Shown here piece after piece: positions 1 through 5,628 of a stretch of DNA of 6,426 nt; positions within the stretch are counted from its first letter, which is position 1; each line of letters opens with the position of its first letter. The stretch spans positions 1 to 6,426 of the forward strand of contig MEFT01000154.1 in NCBI GenBank assembly GCA_001725215.1, read 5' to 3'. Source of the stretch: Clostridium sp. SCN 57-10. GTDB lineage: Bacteria; Bacillota; Clostridia; Oscillospirales; Butyricicoccaceae. The notes below the pieces were generated by a model. The model worked only from the letters and a program-made list of their open reading frames with translations. It was not told where the DNA came from and did no database searches. Position numbers and translations under genes: made by a program.

Positions 1-57
1 TTTCCCGATAGCGTTTCACCTTGTCACCGCTATCAAAGGCAGCGCCCCGCTGTAAGC
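1..57 (-). other. Short region downstream of ywbE with two small hairpins
   Basis: Read on the minus strand after the ywbE stop, this stretch holds two inverted repeats. The first is a 5-bp stem (CAGCG / CGCTG, positions 40-44 and 48-52) with a 3-nt loop. The second is a 7-bp stem (GATAGCG / CGCTATC, positions 7-13 and 28-34) with a 14-nt loop. Neither is followed by a run of T within the window, so neither can be called an intrinsic terminator from what is visible. The region may be the start of a 3' UTR or lead into another gene beyond the edge. Confidence 0.3.
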
Positions 58-255
58 TTACTCCAAAATTTCGTGCACCCTGCCCACCTGGCCATCTTCC
101 AGCATCACCTTAATGCCGTGGGGGTGAAAGCTGCTTTTGGTGAGCAGCCTTGCGACAATGCCCTCGGTCAGCTTTCCGGTGCGTTGATCGGCTTTCAATA
201 CAATGTTCACTCTTGCGCCCGGCTTTACGTCGGCGCGGTTTTGTCCGTTTGTCAA
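58..255 (-). CDS. ywbE: YwbE family protein (DUF2196)
   Basis: A small protein of about 65 residues that matches the YwbE/DUF2196 family along its whole length. Family-typical stretches are NGQNR near the start, KPGARVNIVLK, DQRTGKLTEGIV, then SSFHPHGIKV and LEDGQVGRV near the end. The family is small, probably a compact beta-barrel, widespread in Firmicutes and some proteobacteria, and has no established function. I chose the TTG at 253-255 as the start: GGAGG lies at 263-267, leaving a normal 7-nt spacer, and the protein then begins MTNGQNR, close to the usual family start. An in-frame TTG two codons upstream (259-261) directly abuts the Shine-Dalgarno and is unlikely. The start is 2 nt past the stop of the ferredoxin gene, so translation is probably coupled. 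This is the last visible gene of the thpR operon. Confidence 0.9.
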   Translation of the reverse strand: MTNGQNRADVKPGARVNIVLKADQRTGKLTEGIVARLLTKSSFHPHGIKVMLEDGQVGRVHEILE

Positions 256-257
256 GT

Positions 258-1007
258 TCAATCCTCCATAATGTAGTAGCGGGAACGCCCCTTGGATTTG
301 CTTTTATACTCGATGGCCTCGGCGGGACAGCCGCCGATGCATGCCATACAGTGGGTGCAGTTTCCTTCCCACACCGGCTTGCCGTTTACCATATCAATGT
401 TATTCAAAGGGCAGCGCCGCGCGCATTTGCCGCACGAAACGCAGGCGTTCGAAACCGAAAAGCCTTGATCGCGCACCGAAAAACGATAAAACAGCGGATT
501 AACCGGCCCGCTTTCCAGTCTGCCAAGGAAAGACGGCTTCGCTTCGGGAAACGGCTTGCCCGCGCGAATGATCGCGGCAAGCTCGTTTATGCGCGGCCTG
601 GCGCGGGCGATGATCTCCTGCGCCTCTGCCCTGTCCGGCGTCGGGAACATAGCGAGATAGTTTTCCGGCATCACGACCGCGGCCAAGCCGCAATGGGAAA
701 AGCCCTTGCGCCTGCACAGTCTGCGGGCATAGGCCGCAGCGTTGCCGCATCCGTCGCCGCAGGTGAGCACAAAGTATGCGTGGCGGTTTCCGGTAAAATC
801 GCTGCTCTCAATCCAATGCTCCACAATTTTGGGAAGGCGCCACGCATAGGTCGGTGCGACAAACACCAGCGGGCGTTCCGAATGAAAAACACTTTTTTCG
901 CCTGCTTTGAGGCGCTGATTGATGGAAACGACCTCATCCTTAAGCACCGCTCCAATCTGCTCCGCCGCAAGCCGGCTGTTACCCGTTCCGCTAAAATAAA
1001 AAATCAT
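258..1007 (-). CDS. EFR1 family flavodoxin/ferredoxin fusion protein
   Basis: A 249-aa protein with an N-terminal flavodoxin-like domain and a C-terminal bacterial ferredoxin domain, the layout of the EFR1 family of anaerobes. The phosphate-binding loop of an FMN site is visible as SGTGNS (residues 6-11), with further flavodoxin-like motifs at APTYAWRLP (51-59) and TCGDGCGN (82-89). Two [4Fe-4S] motifs follow, each CxxCxxCxxxCP: Cys189/192/195/199 and Cys217/220/223/227. All eight cysteines are intact. No signal peptide or membrane segment is seen, so it is probably cytoplasmic and shuttles electrons between FMN and the two clusters; donor and acceptor are unknown. The ATG is preceded by GAGGG with a 7-nt spacer, 17 nt after the hydrolase stop. 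Its own stop lies 2 nt before the ywbE start. Family assignment is firm, physiological role is not. Confidence 0.93.
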   Translation of the reverse strand: MIFYFSGTGNSRLAAEQIGAVLKDEVVSINQRLKAGEKSVFHSERPLVFVAPTYAWRLPKIVEHWIESSDFTGNRHAYFVLTCGDGCGNAAAYARRLCRRKGFSHCGLAAVVMPENYLAMFPTPDRAEAQEIIARARPRINELAAIIRAGKPFPEAKPSFLGRLESGPVNPLFYRFSVRDQGFSVSNACVSCGKCARRCPLNNIDMVNGKPVWEGNCTHCMACIGGCPAEAIEYKSKSKGRSRYYIMED

Positions 1008-1024
1008 TGTGCAACCCTCGCGAT

Positions 1025-1702
1025 CTAGTCGTTGAGTATAAAGGCTAAGATGGCTTCCACCGTCTGCCTCTGTTGCTCTTTGCGGGTAATCTTTTGCACG
1101 CCGTAATTTCCGAACTGCGCATGGTTGCCGCCCGCAAGCTCGACCACATACTCTTGGTGCGTGATTTTGCTGCGATCGAGCACCTCGTCCTCGCTGCCGT
1201 AGACGATTAAGGACCGCTCGGGCGGAAATGTTCCGTAAAGATAAGAGCCGAGCAGCACCAACCCCTTGGCGCGGTCTAGGTTTTCGGACGCACAGCTTCC
1301 GGCCATCGCCCCTCCTAGAGAGTGTCCGCCCATATACCAGTTCTGAATGTCCGGCAGCTTTTCAAAGGCCCGTTCGGCGGCGTTCGGGTTAAAAACAGCC
1401 AGCCGATAGGGCATCTCCACCAAAACGCAGGTAATGCCGTTTTGCCGCAGCTGCTCGAGCAACGGCAGATATGCCGTGTGCTCTACCTTGCCGCCCGGAT
1501 AAAAAATCAGGCCGGTATCTCCCGGAACTGCGGGCGACAGGATGGTCAGATTGCCTTCCTTGCGCACCGCTGTACCGGACATGACGGCCATCGCCATCTC
1601 ATCCGCGTGGTAATAGTCGGATACATACCAAAAAAAGCCCGCTGCCGCCACCGCCAAAACGATGACGGCTACAGCGAGCGCAATACGCAGTCTTTTATTC
1701 AT
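1025..1702 (-). CDS. Membrane-anchored alpha/beta hydrolase
   Basis: A 225-aa alpha/beta hydrolase of the small Abhydrolase_5-like type. Residues 5-27 form one hydrophobic segment after a basic N-terminus (MNKRLR), so it is probably a signal anchor with the catalytic domain outside the membrane. The nucleophile elbow is GHSLGG (126-131, Ser128). The likely acid lies in YGSEDEVLD (Asp172 or Asp176) and the likely catalytic His is His194 in GGNHAQFG. YPGGKVEH (68-75) corresponds to the oxyanion-hole strand. Substrate cannot be predicted: esterase, lipase-like and peptidase activities all occur in this fold. I use the ATG at 1700-1702 rather than the in-frame GTG at 1709-1711, because GAGGAG (1711-1716) then has an 8-nt spacer, whereas the GTG overlaps that site. 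The Shine-Dalgarno overlaps the thpR stop, which points to translational coupling in the operon. Confidence 0.9.
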   Translation of the reverse strand: MNKRLRIALAVAVIVLAVAAAGFFWYVSDYYHADEMAMAVMSGTAVRKEGNLTILSPAVPGDTGLIFYPGGKVEHTAYLPLLEQLRQNGITCVLVEMPYRLAVFNPNAAERAFEKLPDIQNWYMGGHSLGGAMAGSCASENLDRAKGLVLLGSYLYGTFPPERSLIVYGSEDEVLDRSKITHQEYVVELAGGNHAQFGNYGVQKITRKEQQRQTVEAILAFILND

Positions 1703-1710
1703 GCCAATCA

Positions 1711-1716
1711 CTCCTC
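1711..1716 (-). promoter_or_regulatory. Ribosome-binding site overlapping the thpR stop codon
   Basis: GAGGAG on the minus strand sits 8 nt before the hydrolase ATG and shares bases with the TGA stop of thpR (1715-1717). It decides between two possible hydrolase starts and suggests that ribosomes finishing thpR feed directly into the next gene. Confidence 0.75.
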
Positions 1717-2281
1717 ATCGCTTTGCGGTGTCCGCTGCCGCGGTATATTGCTCCGTATACACAAGCTTCCCCTGAATGCGCTCTGAGCGCATGAGGCTGA
1801 TGCAGTCGGCGCCCGCCATAAACGGCGAGCCGAGCAGCGCAGCGCGGTCAGGCTGATCCTGCAGACACACCTCCCGCGCCAGCGTGATGTGCGGCGAAAA
1901 GCGGCGGCTCTCAAGCCGGAAGCTCTCGTCAGTCAAGCGGCGGGCAAGGTCGCTTTGCAGCGCCGCAAGCGCTTTGCTTTCGTGGATTCCGATCCACCAA
2001 AGGTCGCCCCCGTCACGCTTAAAGCACCCCACATGGTCAAAGGTCAGCTCCATCGGCGAGATGGATACGCCGTCCATCGCCCGCCGCACCACCGCGACAC
2101 GGTCTGCCGCCACTTCGCCCAGAAATGCAAGCGTCAGATGCAGGTTTTCCGGCCGGGAAAAGTTGCCCATGCCCCATTCGCGCAGCCGTCTCTGAACGGC
2201 AAGCATGTTTTGCTTGGTTTTGTTGTCAAAGTTAATTGCGATAAAAAGCCGCATGGTGTTCTGCGATCGATTTTGTTCCAT
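1715..2281 (-). CDS. thpR: RNA 2',3'-cyclic phosphodiesterase (2H phosphoesterase)
   Basis: A 188-aa member of the 2H phosphoesterase superfamily, ThpR/LigT branch. Enzymes of this branch open 2',3'-cyclic phosphate ends of RNA to 2'-phosphates and can show reversible 2'-5' RNA ligase activity in vitro. Both catalytic HxTx motifs are intact: HLTLAFLGEV at residues 48-57 (His48, Thr50) and HITLAREV at 131-138 (His131, Thr133), each opening a conserved strand. The N-terminal strand MRLFIAINF (10-18) is also typical, as is the total length. I chose the ATG at 2279-2281 because GGGGAGG lies 4 nt upstream. The ATG at 2252-2254, directly before RLFIAINF, is the main alternative but lacks a ribosome-binding site. 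A TTG-started extension to 2335 is also open but would place that Shine-Dalgarno inside the gene. It is the first gene of the operon, with the hydrolase 12 nt after its stop. Confidence 0.93.
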   Translation of the reverse strand: MEQNRSQNTMRLFIAINFDNKTKQNMLAVQRRLREWGMGNFSRPENLHLTLAFLGEVAADRVAVVRRAMDGVSISPMELTFDHVGCFKRDGGDLWWIGIHESKALAALQSDLARRLTDESFRLESRRFSPHITLAREVCLQDQPDRAALLGSPFMAGADCISLMRSERIQGKLVYTEQYTAAADTAKR

Positions 2282-2647
2282 GTTTCCTCCCCGGCGCACG
2301 ATGTCGCCGCCGTTTATGTCTGCCGGTCTGCGCAACCATCATCGTAGCGGTAGCATGTACAGCTCCGCCCTGCATGTCGAACGCCTTGCGAAAACATCTT
2401 TCACCGTATCGGCGCTTGGATATTCTCCTCCACATATGCCGGCAGCCGGATCGTAATCATATCGAGCTGTTCACATAGGATTATGATACCATATTTCCGC
2501 AATCCGTCAAATACTTCGCCGCTCGGCGTGATGAGATCAGGCACGCAAGCAGCCGATTGCAAAACATGATATCTCTGCCCTCTTATCGGTAGATTGATAA
2601 AGGGGCACCCCATAGGCCGTAAACACAAACGGCACGCGCAGAAACGC
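2282..2647. other. 366-nt intergenic region, possible decayed gene
   Basis: No convincing intact gene is present. The region holds the thpR promoter and a leader of about 195 nt. On the minus strand, short stretches look coding-like but change frame. One runs in frame straight after the VOC stop (2647 down to about 2540, reading FLRVPFVFTAYGVPLYQST). A second is an open stretch of 75 codons at 2401-2628. A third runs from about 2456 to 2337 and contains GGEYPSADTVKDVFARR. None has a good ribosome-binding site and start, and I recognise no family. A frameshifted relic is possible, chance openness in GC-rich DNA equally so. I see no intrinsic terminator after the VOC gene. Confidence 0.3.
2483..2510 (-). 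promoter_or_regulatory. Sigma-A-type promoter for the thpR operon
   Basis: On the minus strand a -35 box TTGACG (2505-2510, 5 of 6 matches to consensus) is followed after 16 nt by a -10 box TATCAT (2483-2488). The bases TGG directly before the -10 give an extended TGn element. Transcription would start near 2476, giving a leader of about 195 nt before the thpR ATG. It is the only promoter-like site I find in the gap before the four-gene operon. The call is by pattern only. Confidence 0.6.
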
Positions 2648-3070
2648 TTATTGTTCGGTTTGTTCCGTCATGAGCTCCCACCGCATACCAAACCGGTCAA
2701 TCAACGATACAAAGCACGAGCTATATGTTGTGCTCTGCATTGGATGAACGATAGTGCAGCCATCCGACAGCCGCGAAAAAGCGCTTTTAACCTCTTCACT
2801 CGAATCAAAGGTAATCACAAGCGACATGGTATGATTACGTATTTCTGCCTGCAAATCAGCACTGTCGCTGAGTATGATCCGTTGACCACCGATGAACATT
2901 TCACAGTGATAAATCAGATCTTTGGTGTCTTCTGTGGCGACCCAATCATTCGGATCCGCATCAGATTCACATAGTAGCGTCTTCACTTGAGCCCCAAAGG
3001 CTTCTCTGTATAACTGAATTGCCTGTTTGCACTGACCGTTAAAATGAAGATTCGGAGTAACCTGCACCAT
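2648..3070 (-). CDS. VOC family protein, PhnB-like
   Basis: A 140-aa protein of the vicinal-oxygen-chelate (glyoxalase/bleomycin resistance/dioxygenase) superfamily, closest in pattern to the PhnB-like group. Visible family features are the N-terminal strand-helix TPNLHFNGQCKQAIQLYREAF (5-25), the central HCEMFIGGQRIILSDS (55-70), and the C-terminal VSLIDRFGMRWELM (121-134). PhnB-like proteins have diverse or unknown substrates, so no reaction is assigned. It has no signal peptide. The ATG has a near-ideal AAGGAGGT with an 8-nt spacer, and a promoter lies upstream, so it is probably monocistronic. Three 60-nt stretches of the gene are 43-47% GC against about 58-62% in sampled stretches of its neighbours, which suggests later acquisition. 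Family call is firm, function open. Confidence 0.9.
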   Translation of the reverse strand: MVQVTPNLHFNGQCKQAIQLYREAFGAQVKTLLCESDADPNDWVATEDTKDLIYHCEMFIGGQRIILSDSADLQAEIRNHTMSLVITFDSSEEVKSAFSRLSDGCTIVHPMQSTTYSSCFVSLIDRFGMRWELMTEQTEQ

Positions 3071-3141
3071 TGATAGTGACCTCCTTCTTTCGCTTGCGGC
3101 TATTCCCCACGGCAGAAGCTGCCCATCTGTCTATTAAGTTC

Positions 3142-3170
3142 ATTATCCCACATCCATTATCGCATAACAA
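3142..3170 (-). promoter_or_regulatory. Promoter for the VOC gene
   Basis: On the minus strand TTGTTA (3165-3170, 4 of 6 consensus) and GATAAT (3142-3147, 5 of 6) are separated by exactly 17 nt. Transcription would start near 3135, giving a leader of about 65 nt that carries the strong ribosome-binding site. A second GATAAT about 14 nt upstream might serve as an alternative -10 but lacks a good -35. Confidence 0.55.
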
Positions 3171-3183
3171 GTTTTACCTATAT

Positions 3184-3197
3184 TGTTTTGCAAAACA
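3184..3197. promoter_or_regulatory. 14-bp perfect palindrome, candidate operator
   Basis: TGTTTTGCAAAACA is a perfect inverted repeat with no spacer. Its centre lies about 55 bp upstream of the predicted VOC transcription start, a usual place for a dimeric activator, although a repressor is also possible. No regulator gene is in the window, and I do not match it to a known operator. Confidence 0.4.
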
Positions 3198-3259
3198 CCG
3201 TAGATCTGCGATGCACAAAGGGAATGCCGGGATTCCAATGCGACAGCAAAACGCGCGGC

Positions 3260-3297
3260 AAAAAGGACGGTACCCGCCGCGGGGTGCCGTCCCTTTT
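3260..3297 (-). terminator. Rho-independent terminator of the envelope operon
   Basis: Starting 32 nt after the stop of the 453-aa gene, the minus strand shows a long GC-rich hairpin: GGACGG-C-ACCC pairs with GGGT-A-CCGTCC around a short CGCG-containing loop, with a single C/A mismatch, followed by five T. An A-run before the stem lets the duplex extend into the T-run. On the plus strand the same element has a G-U pair in place of the mismatch and ends in four T, so it could also stop antisense transcription. Confidence 0.85.
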
Positions 3298-3328
3298 ACT
3301 ACGAAATTTTGCATAAAAAGCGCGCGGT

Positions 3329-4690
3329 TTATCTTCCTGCGAGCTTCAGCGTTTTCTGTGTGCCGTTCCATGGTTCCCAGATGTTTTCATCCCATCCCGC
3401 GCTGCTGCCGGCGCCCAATCCCTCCGAGAAAGAGAACCCCTGCCCATAGGCTGAACCGGATGTCTTTGTCTCTTTGCCCCTCACCTTAAGCTTCTCCTCG
3501 GTGGCATAAAGCTCGAAGGTGGTAACCATGGTTGCATTGACGCCGTTTTGCCTAATCTCAGACGTCAGGTTTGACGTAACGCCCGAGATGCTGACCGTCG
3601 TTCCATCCTGTTCCTCACGCAGAGAGAGCGCAATCTCGCCGGACTCGTCGATGGTCGCACGGCAGGAGCCTGAAATGGTGCGGTCGATATAAGCCTCGCC
3701 AGCGTCACCCGGTTTGAAGGACGTTGGAAAGCCTGCCCCGCTCATCTGGCTCATAAACGCCTTAATGCCGCCGCCCAGCACCCCCTTGCTGTTCAAGTGA
3801 CGAAAAACCTCGTCCGTTTGGCTCTGAAAACCCTCCGTAAGGTCGTTTTCCGCGCGCATCGTGTAATGCCCCTCATATTCGCCCGCGATGCTGCCGTATT
3901 CGTTGGTGCTGCTCTGCTCCATATTCATGTCCAGATACCAGTATTGATGGTTATTTCCGACGTTAAAAAAGGTGAACACCCGTTTCGCCATCGCCTGATT
4001 GAAGTCGATGACCCAGCCTGCTTTGTCGCTCTTGTCTTTGTAGCGGTCAATTTTATCCTGCAGCGCTTCGTAAAAACGGTTTAAAAGCCGCTTGGCTTCC
4101 GCGCCGTTTGCGATGTCCTGCCATTTTTGCCGGTCACGCGCCTGTTCGTCGGCCAGCATGTCGCAGAATGAGGCGATGGCGGTCAGCGCCTCTGCCCACT
4201 GCCCTGCTAGATTTACGTTTCCGGCGTCGTCCAGCATTTCTGCGGACGCCGTGCCGATATCGTCCCAGCTGGTGCTGGTCATGTATTTGTCGACGGTTCC
4301 GAGCAGTGTTGCCACATTGCCTGCCGCGGGCACCGTCTCCATACTGGTCAGCAGGTTTTGCTTGATTCGGTCTATGTCCTCCTGTGTAAACTCCGAAGCG
4401 CGGCGCGCCTTTTCCACTTTGTCGTTGGCTTCTTTGATGTCCAGCTCGGTCAAGCCCTGTTCCTTAAGCGTTTCCTTCACAAGCTTATCGATTTCCGCCT
4501 GTGTGAAAGGGACAAGCTGCCGCACCTCGCCTTCGATTTTTAAGCCTCCAAACTCAAATACCAGCTGCTTGCTTCTCGCGCTGAATTTCACGCGCGACAG
4601 ATCGATGGCCGAAAGCGCGCCGACCTTTACGGGCAGAGCGGAAACAAGCACGGCCAAAACGAGCAGGATTGCACACATTTTCTTGCTCAT
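3329..4690 (-). CDS. Secreted protein of unknown function, 453 aa
   Basis: I do not recognise the family. The N-terminus is a standard Sec signal peptide: MSKK, then a hydrophobic core to about residue 20, with likely cleavage after VGA (residue 25). No lipobox, SLH domain or sortase signal is seen, so the mature protein should be released or held by partners. Residues 60-220 are mostly charged and helical. They contain two related motifs, FTQAEIDKL (62-70) and FTQEDIDRI (101-109), about 39 residues apart, like a duplicated helical hairpin. Residues 229-290 are rich in aromatic residues (QYWYLDM at 249-255). The rest, to residue 453, looks beta-rich, with many Ser, Thr and Gly and a Trp-rich end (WDENIWEPW, 433-441). 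Mature cysteines are only Cys176 and Cys343. The ATG shares one base with the lipoprotein stop (TAATG), and GGAGGGG lies 5 nt upstream, so the two are translationally coupled. Confidence 0.85.
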   Translation of the reverse strand: MSKKMCAILLVLAVLVSALPVKVGALSAIDLSRVKFSARSKQLVFEFGGLKIEGEVRQLVPFTQAEIDKLVKETLKEQGLTELDIKEANDKVEKARRASEFTQEDIDRIKQNLLTSMETVPAAGNVATLLGTVDKYMTSTSWDDIGTASAEMLDDAGNVNLAGQWAEALTAIASFCDMLADEQARDRQKWQDIANGAEAKRLLNRFYEALQDKIDRYKDKSDKAGWVIDFNQAMAKRVFTFFNVGNNHQYWYLDMNMEQSSTNEYGSIAGEYEGHYTMRAENDLTEGFQSQTDEVFRHLNSKGVLGGGIKAFMSQMSGAGFPTSFKPGDAGEAYIDRTISGSCRATIDESGEIALSLREEQDGTTVSISGVTSNLTSEIRQNGVNATMVTTFELYATEEKLKVRGKETKTSGSAYGQGFSFSEGLGAGSSAGWDENIWEPWNGTQKTLKLAGR

Positions 4691-5556
4691 TATGTCCCCT
4701 CCCCGTTCAGCGCATCGGCAATTTTCTGAAGTCCCTCGTGCTTCGGGTCGACAAACAGCCCCTCATTGATATAGAAAAATGTTATGTCCGTTTCCCCCAG
4801 ATACAGATGTGTCAGCGCGCAGCCAACGAAATTATCCCCCTCAAACGGGTTGACCTTCAGCGCGGCTTCATAGTGCCGCAGCGCCCCTCGATAGTCGGCA
4901 GGCTCGGAAGAGATGCACTCCCGCGCCAGTGCACGCAGATAGGCGTCGTCAAAGCCGAGTGCAAGGCGCGGATAAGACTCTTTCTCCGGCTCCCATACGG
5001 CAAAAATTTGTTCTTCAAGCGTTGCAGCCTTCTCCCTGACTGCTTGCAGTTCCGTTTCCGTCATGGCGAGCATGACCGACAGCGCTTCGTCGTGTTCGGG
5101 CGAAAACGCCGAGTTGAGCAGCGCGTTTTCATAACAGGCTCGCGCTTCGTCGGTTTGCCCCTGTGCGCTAAACACCAACCCCTCAAAATACCAAGGGTAT
5201 GGAGAGGCATAGCTCATCGACGCGATGGTGTTCCAGTCTTCCGCCCGTTCAACCGGCGCGTCTTGGGGCGAACCGTCATCATCTTTCAGCTCTATCAGCC
5301 GCTCGGCACAGCAGCGCATTGCAGAAACGGATGCCGCTGCCCAACCGTAAGCATAATCAGCCTGAAGCTGCAATCCCTTCTCGGCGTATTCGTTTCCCCT
5401 CTCATAGAAGCGGGTAAAGCCGCCGAGATAGGCATCCGTTATTTTCGTCAAATCAGGCTCCCCGCCGCCGCAGGCCGACAGTACCGCCGAGGCGCAAAGC
5501 ATCAGCGCGATTAGCCCGGCGCAGGCATGCCGGCGCGTAAAGTGTCGTACGTTCAT
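4690..5556 (-). CDS. Lipoprotein with TPR-like repeats
   Basis: A 288-aa exported lipoprotein. The N-terminus is basic (MNVRHFTRRH), followed by a hydrophobic stretch and a clear lipobox LSAC at 26-29, so Cys29 would carry the lipid and anchor the protein on the outer face of the membrane. The mature part is helical and TPR-like. WYFEGLVFSAQGQTDEARACY (122-142) and YRGALRHYEAALKVNPF (222-238) have the spacing of small, large and aromatic residues seen in TPR helices, and the end (GETDITFFYINEGLFVDP) continues the pattern. Such domains usually bind partner proteins, and the coupled downstream secreted protein is the obvious candidate. The ATG has GGAGG with a 6-nt spacer. The 72-nt gap from the SLH gene contains a large hairpin but no clear promoter. 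The precise family is not recognised. Confidence 0.88.
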   Translation of the reverse strand: MNVRHFTRRHACAGLIALMLCASAVLSACGGGEPDLTKITDAYLGGFTRFYERGNEYAEKGLQLQADYAYGWAAASVSAMRCCAERLIELKDDDGSPQDAPVERAEDWNTIASMSYASPYPWYFEGLVFSAQGQTDEARACYENALLNSAFSPEHDEALSVMLAMTETELQAVREKAATLEEQIFAVWEPEKESYPRLALGFDDAYLRALARECISSEPADYRGALRHYEAALKVNPFEGDNFVGCALTHLYLGETDITFFYINEGLFVDPKHEGLQKIADALNGEGT

Positions 5557-5576
5557 GTGCCACCTCCGAATATGCA

Positions 5577-5603
5577 GGCGGAGCGCGTTTTGCGCGCTCC
5601 GCC
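5577..5603 (-). promoter_or_regulatory. Intercistronic 11-bp stem-loop between SLH and lipoprotein genes
   Basis: GGCGGAGCGCG (5577-5587) and CGCGCTCCGCC (5593-5603) form a perfect 11-bp GC-rich stem with a 5-nt loop. In the sense of the genes (minus strand) it is followed by TGCATATTC, not a T-run, so it is not a standard intrinsic terminator. It ends 9 nt before the lipoprotein Shine-Dalgarno. It may protect the 3' end of the SLH message, pause transcription, or lower read-through so that the SLH protein is made in excess. Confidence 0.65.
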
Positions 5604-5628
5604 AAGATGTTTTTTCGGATAACCGTAC

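Noticed and set aside
150..1028. Long plus-strand open frame of 292 codons opposite the EFR1 ferredoxin gene
   Set aside because: It is antisense to a gene with intact FMN and Fe-S motifs, its translation is rich in Arg, Ala and His as expected of a shadow frame, and I see no family motif or ribosome-binding site.
1703..1711. GTG start for the alpha/beta hydrolase
   Set aside because: The GTG overlaps the Shine-Dalgarno sequence; the ATG at 1700-1702 has correct spacing.
2282..2335. TTG-started N-terminal extension of thpR
   Set aside because: It would put the GGGGAGG ribosome-binding site inside the gene, and the added residues do not belong to the family.
1889..2347. Plus-strand open frame opposite thpR
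   Set aside because: Overlaps a gene with both HxTx catalytic motifs; no start signals or family pattern of its own.
4092..4769. Plus-strand open frame of 225 codons opposite the 453-aa gene
   Set aside because: Ser- and Ala-rich translation antisense to a gene with a signal peptide and coupled start; best explained by codon bias on the other strand.
4669..5514. Plus-strand open frame of 281 codons opposite the lipoprotein gene
   Set aside because: It is a shadow of a gene that has a lipobox, good ribosome-binding site and operon context. The translation is Arg- and Cys-rich with no recognisable domain.
5577..5615. Hairpin plus T6 as a plus-strand terminator
   Set aside because: The T-run starts six bases after the stem and no plus-strand gene ends here; the role is more likely on the minus-strand message.
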